Below are positions 7,901 through 9,609 of a DNA stretch of 9,609 bases, in pieces. The notes below the pieces were generated by a model. The model made no database searches. It was not told where the DNA came from and saw only the letters and a program-made list of their open reading frames with translations. This DNA comes from an uncultured Bacteroidales bacterium (GTDB lineage: Bacteria > Bacteroidota > Bacteroidia > Bacteroidales > UBA4417), in assembly GCA_937965665.1 (NCBI GenBank), contig CALCJE010000160.1, forward strand, positions 1-9,609, written 5' to 3'. How positions within the stretch are numbered: the first letter of the stretch is position 1; each line of letters opens with the position of its first letter. The position numbers were made by a program, and so were the translations under genes.

Positions 7901-9196
7901 CAGGTCGAAACCCGGTAAAAGGTCGTAATAGGAAAGGTTGAATACACCGTCATTTCCATTCAGGTAACTGGGAACAAAAATCACTTTAACCTGGTCCTGT
8001 ATGCTGTTGAAAAGCCTGTTTTCTTTCAGCCGTCGTAGGATCGGGTCATAATCAGGCTCAAACAGGCCATGCGTCAGGAACCGTGGTTCCTCAGCGGTAT
8101 CGAGGACACCTGATTCAATTTTTTCGTGCAGGCCTGGTACCGGACCTGAGTGATGGGCCGGTATAGTGATGAAGGCTACAACCGGGTAAGTAAGTTTTTC
8201 GTTATGATTCAGGTTTGCCAGTGCATCCAGGAAAAGATCGATCCCTTTATTCCTGAATTCGTACCTCCCGCTGTTCAGGAGCAATAAAGTATCTTCGGGC
8301 AAGGGATTACCGGTAACCGCCTGGGCAACTGTAAGCAGCTTTTCGCGGGCAGCCTGTCTTTTAGCCAATAGCGTATCCTCATCGAGGAAAAGTGCATCGT
8401 CGAAACCGTTAGGCGTGATTACATCGGGCTCGCGGAGCAGGAATTGACTACATTCGTTAGCGGTGAGTTTGCTTACCGTTGTAAATACATCGCTTTCAAC
8501 TGCTGCAATATGCTCCAGCGAATGTTTGGCGGTAACATGAAACCGGCTTGCCATGGCATCGCCATTATATTCATCAAATTTGCTGTATAACGGAAGGTTG
8601 TTACCTGCAATGCACCGTCCAACAACAGTTGCATGTGTTGTAAAAGCAGTTCCGATCTGGGGAACACGGTCGTTGAGATACAAAATCCCGCTACCGGTCA
8701 TCCATTCGTGAAACTGAGCCACAATTTTGTCCTGGGCCGTAAGGCTGTACTCGTAAAAGCTTTCAATTACTTTACCGGCGGCATAACCGAACAATGCAGG
8801 TTCAAAATAATCCCATGAGCCGGTGATGCTGTCAAGTTTATATTTTTCCCAGAATTCGGCAAGTATCCGGTCCTTGGTGGAGAAATACTGTGTAAAATCG
8901 ACCAGGATGGCAACCGGGCGACCTTTGATATTCCAGCGCCCTATTTTAATACGCAACCCTTCATTTTCGGCACGCTCACGCCAGGTACGAAAAATAGTTT
9001 TGTCTTCGGTAAATTCGGGGTTCTGGCTGGTTTCCTTCCATACGTCGGGACCAATGGTTATATAGTTATTTCCGTATTCGAGTTGTATTCCCGGGGCTTT
9101 GGTGGCTACTACGGTATAAATTCCTCCAACTTTATTGCATACTTCCCAACTAACTTCAAAAAGATAATCGGGTTTTAGTAATTTTTTTTCAGTCAT
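4955..9196 (-). CDS. Fused GT3 glycogen synthase and GT35 alpha-glucan phosphorylase (1413 residues)
   Basis: Residues 1 to about 560 form a eukaryote-type glycogen synthase (GT3), which adds glucose from a nucleotide sugar to alpha-1,4-glucan. Signs are EVCNKVGGIYTVV (18-30), QFHEWMTG (161-168), THATVVGR (187-194), SGRYEFRNKGID (309-320) and the double-Glu motif YYEPWGYTPLE (438-448; Glu440, Glu448). After a charged linker, an alpha-glucan phosphorylase of the short type begins near Met575. It has the DUF3417-like N-terminal region (about 580-660, LSRNLYWCWN), YFSMEFGLHES (671-681), YSGGLGVLAGD (685-695), CNEGHAAF (835-842), HTPVPAGHDAF (875-885) and the PLP lysine Lys1168 in EASGTSGEKA. A beta-rich C-terminal part ends in LPHRMDFNLVKWA. 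The reading frame is unbroken, so the fusion is genuine. Synthesis and phosphorolysis of the same polymer are thus joined in one chain. An upstream GH57 gene on the same strand supports a glycogen operon. The start ATG is placed directly before the synthase fold. Confidence 0.95.
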   Translation of the reverse strand: MTEKKLLKPDYLFEVSWEVCNKVGGIYTVVATKAPGIQLEYGNNYITIGPDVWKETSQNPEFTEDKTIFRTWRERAENEGLRIKIGRWNIKGRPVAILVDFTQYFSTKDRILAEFWEKYKLDSITGSWDYFEPALFGYAAGKVIESFYEYSLTAQDKIVAQFHEWMTGSGILYLNDRVPQIGTAFTTHATVVGRCIAGNNLPLYSKFDEYNGDAMASRFHVTAKHSLEHIAAVESDVFTTVSKLTANECSQFLLREPDVITPNGFDDALFLDEDTLLAKRQAAREKLLTVAQAVTGNPLPEDTLLLLNSGRYEFRNKGIDLFLDALANLNHNEKLTYPVVAFITIPAHHSGPVPGLHEKIESGVLDTAEEPRFLTHGLFEPDYDPILRRLKENRLFNSIQDQVKVIFVPSYLNGNDGVFNLSYYDLLPGFDLSVFPSYYEPWGYTPLESLVFGVPTITTTLAGFGLWVRSLNMDAGITVIDRNDENNESVVNSMVSVILSYEKMSETRKAELSAAAIKLAHTALWSNLQVNYKQAYALALEKVSDRSDLYRDKRQAETILSTNGDKVSHPEWRKMRVSHSFPESLNGLLELSRNLYWCWNTEATDLLRMIDPAHWEFSDHNPISLLESLSFSQLQALEKNADFMSRLQSVMTDFNAYMAKAAEKKGPKIAYFSMEFGLHESVQIYSGGLGVLAGDYLKEASDSNADMVGIGLLYRYGYFKQTLSPYGEQVPQYYPQKFTHLPVKPVRNANGEWIMIGVSLPGRVLHAKVWQLDVGRVPLYLLDADIEENSEADRFVTHQLYGGDLENRFKQELLLGVGGIRTLEAIGIEPNLYHCNEGHAAFIGIERLRTYVQNHQLSFLQAIELVRSSTLFTTHTPVPAGHDAFTEELLRTYIPHYAVRLNISWNTFMNLGRYVENRNDQKFSMSVLAAKLSQEMNGVSRIHGRVSREMFKGMYSGFYENEIHIGYVTNGVHLPTWANAKWKKLYKQEFGANYLNDQSNPDFWKKIHNVPDERIWQIREDLRSELISYIKKSLSDSMGTSSENPKQVIRVVESLDDKALTIGFARRFATYKRAHLLFSNIERLAQILGNTERPVQFVFAGKAHPADKAGADLIKRIVEVSRMPQFVSKIVFLENYNMAMARKLVQGVDIWLNTPTRPLEASGTSGEKAVMNGVVNFSVLDGWWAEGYREDAGWALKEERTYENQQFQDELDAETIYNILEDEIIPAFYDRNDDGVPHSWVKYVKNTISGIAPHFTMKRQLDDYYERYYHKLADRFALLKDDDHAVLRSLASWKFRMIRNWNGIEVVDVIYPDATNEELKLGDIFKAELVLSLGDVAPDDIRIEMVSGQKVNDQMVEPQSIRELSLAKVDGNLAYFTLEVETALAGVFDFAFRITPKNPLLPHRMDFNLVKWA

Positions 9197-9249
9197 ATAT
9201 TGTTTTAAGATTCATGTAATTTAGTGCGTAAATACGAATGAATGCGCAC

Positions 9250-9294
9250 AAAAATCAAACCTCTGACAGGCGGAAGGCCAGAATCAGAGGTCTG
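9250..9294 (-). terminator. Probable terminator of the upstream GH57 gene, overlapping the leader of the fusion gene
   Basis: An 8-bp perfect stem (9259-9266 with 9284-9291, ACCTCTGA / TCAGAGGT) extends to 11 bp if position 9258/9292 is counted as G-U. That pair is a wobble only in the minus-strand RNA; in the plus-strand RNA it would be an A-C mismatch. This supports minus-strand function. On that strand it is followed by GATTTTTG (five T residues). The loop is long (17 bases). It lies about 105 bp past the GH57 stop codon. Confidence 0.55.
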
Positions 9295-9302
9295 CAAAAG
9301 TA
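9295..9302 (-). promoter_or_regulatory. Candidate -7 promoter element for the synthase-phosphorylase gene
   Basis: The minus strand reads TACTTTTG at 9302-9295, a perfect match to the Bacteroidota -7 consensus TAnnTTTG. No good TTG -33 element lies at the expected distance. Transcription would start near 9288, inside the 5' arm of the adjacent hairpin, giving a leader of about 90 nt before the ATG at 9196. Confidence 0.45.
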
Positions 9303-9399
9303 CGAATTTTAAATTTATCAGGTTTTATGTTCTTCAAAAGATGTTTGAAATTGTGAATAAAAATTCCTTTTCAACTTCTTTTGTGTCTGTAATTTCCAG

Positions 9400-9609
9400 T
9401 TATTTAGTCACTTTTTTAGTTGACGCGGTTTTAGTAGTTGTTTGTTTTTTAGCTGCCGGCTTTGGTTGCCTGGCTGCTGCTTTTTTTACAACAGTTTTAT
9501 CCTTAACCACTGCTGAAACCTCCTGTAAGGGCGATTTCTCAGCATATTCCCTTACCCTGATCAGGAAATCAGAAAGTACATTCATATAATTAAGGAATGC
9601 ATCGTAGGG
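9400..9609 (-). CDS. GH57 glycoside hydrolase, C-terminal end with Lys/Ala/Thr-rich tail (5' partial)
   Basis: The minus-strand frame is open to the window edge, so the ATG at 9585 is not the start. The 69 visible residues begin PYDAFLNYMNVLSDFLIRV, which matches residues 378-396 of the other GH57 protein in this window (PYEAFVNYMNILTDFIIRV) at 14 of 19 positions, with only conservative changes. This identifies the C-terminal end of a second GH57 alpha-amylase-family protein; the catalytic part lies beyond the window. After the fold comes a low-complexity basic tail of roughly 40 residues (VKKAAARQPKPAAKK, TTTKTASTKK, ending KVTK) that the other copy lacks. The gene lies upstream of the synthase-phosphorylase fusion on the same strand, consistent with a glycogen operon. 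Alone, the tail could be mistaken for a small histone-like protein. Confidence 0.8.
   Translation of the reverse strand, partial: PYDAFLNYMNVLSDFLIRVREYAEKSPLQEVSAVVKDKTVVKKAAARQPKPAAKKQTTTKTASTKKVTK

Noticed and set aside
9400..9585. Stand-alone 61-residue basic, histone-H1-like protein
   Set aside because: The frame continues past the Met to the window end and encodes the conserved GH57 C-terminal segment; the basic part is a tail of that protein.
9242..9589. 115-residue + strand ORF with apparent membrane spans
   Set aside because: It lies antisense to the GH57 tail and the leader; the hydrophobic stretch is the complement of Lys/Ala codons.

Overview
The window looks like chromosomal DNA from a member of the Bacteroidota, probably Bacteroidales. 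Three signs point there. A serine palmitoyltransferase-type gene indicates sphingolipid synthesis. Glycogen metabolism uses a eukaryote-type (GT3) glycogen synthase together with GH57 proteins. Candidate promoters fit the Bacteroidota TTG / TAnnTTTG pattern, while Shine-Dalgarno sequences are mostly absent. No mobile element, CRISPR array, rRNA or tRNA was seen.

Left part (1-1460, + strand): the C-terminal half of a PLP-dependent acyl-CoA:amino acid synthase, most like serine palmitoyltransferase, enters from outside the window. It is followed 29 bp later by a short-chain dehydrogenase with a TTG start. Together they could carry out the first two steps of sphingoid-base synthesis (condensation, then 3-keto reduction). 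A hairpin at 1438-1459 probably ends this unit.

Middle part (1461-3940, + strand): about 600 bp of mostly non-coding DNA with a good candidate promoter (1564-1594) and one doubtful 85-residue ORF. This leads into a GH57 alpha-amylase-like gene (2073-3356) and, 11 bp on, a hemerythrin-like gene (3368-3940). The GH57 protein keeps the family scaffold, but Asn replaces the nucleophile Glu and the acid/base motif is degraded, so it is probably not a working amylase.

Right part (4016-9609, - strand, convergent with the middle part): reading leftward, the 3' end of a second GH57 gene (9400-9609) that carries a Lys/Ala/Thr-rich tail; a leader with a terminator-like hairpin and a -7 promoter box; a 1413-residue fusion of GT3 glycogen synthase and GT35 alpha-glucan phosphorylase (4955-9196); then fabG (4071-4817), closed by a strong terminator at 4016-4049. 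The rightmost genes form a glycogen synthesis and breakdown cluster. The degenerate GH57 and its hemerythrin partner face this cluster from the opposite strand, so a non-catalytic, perhaps regulatory or glucan-binding, role in the same storage system is a reasonable hypothesis.
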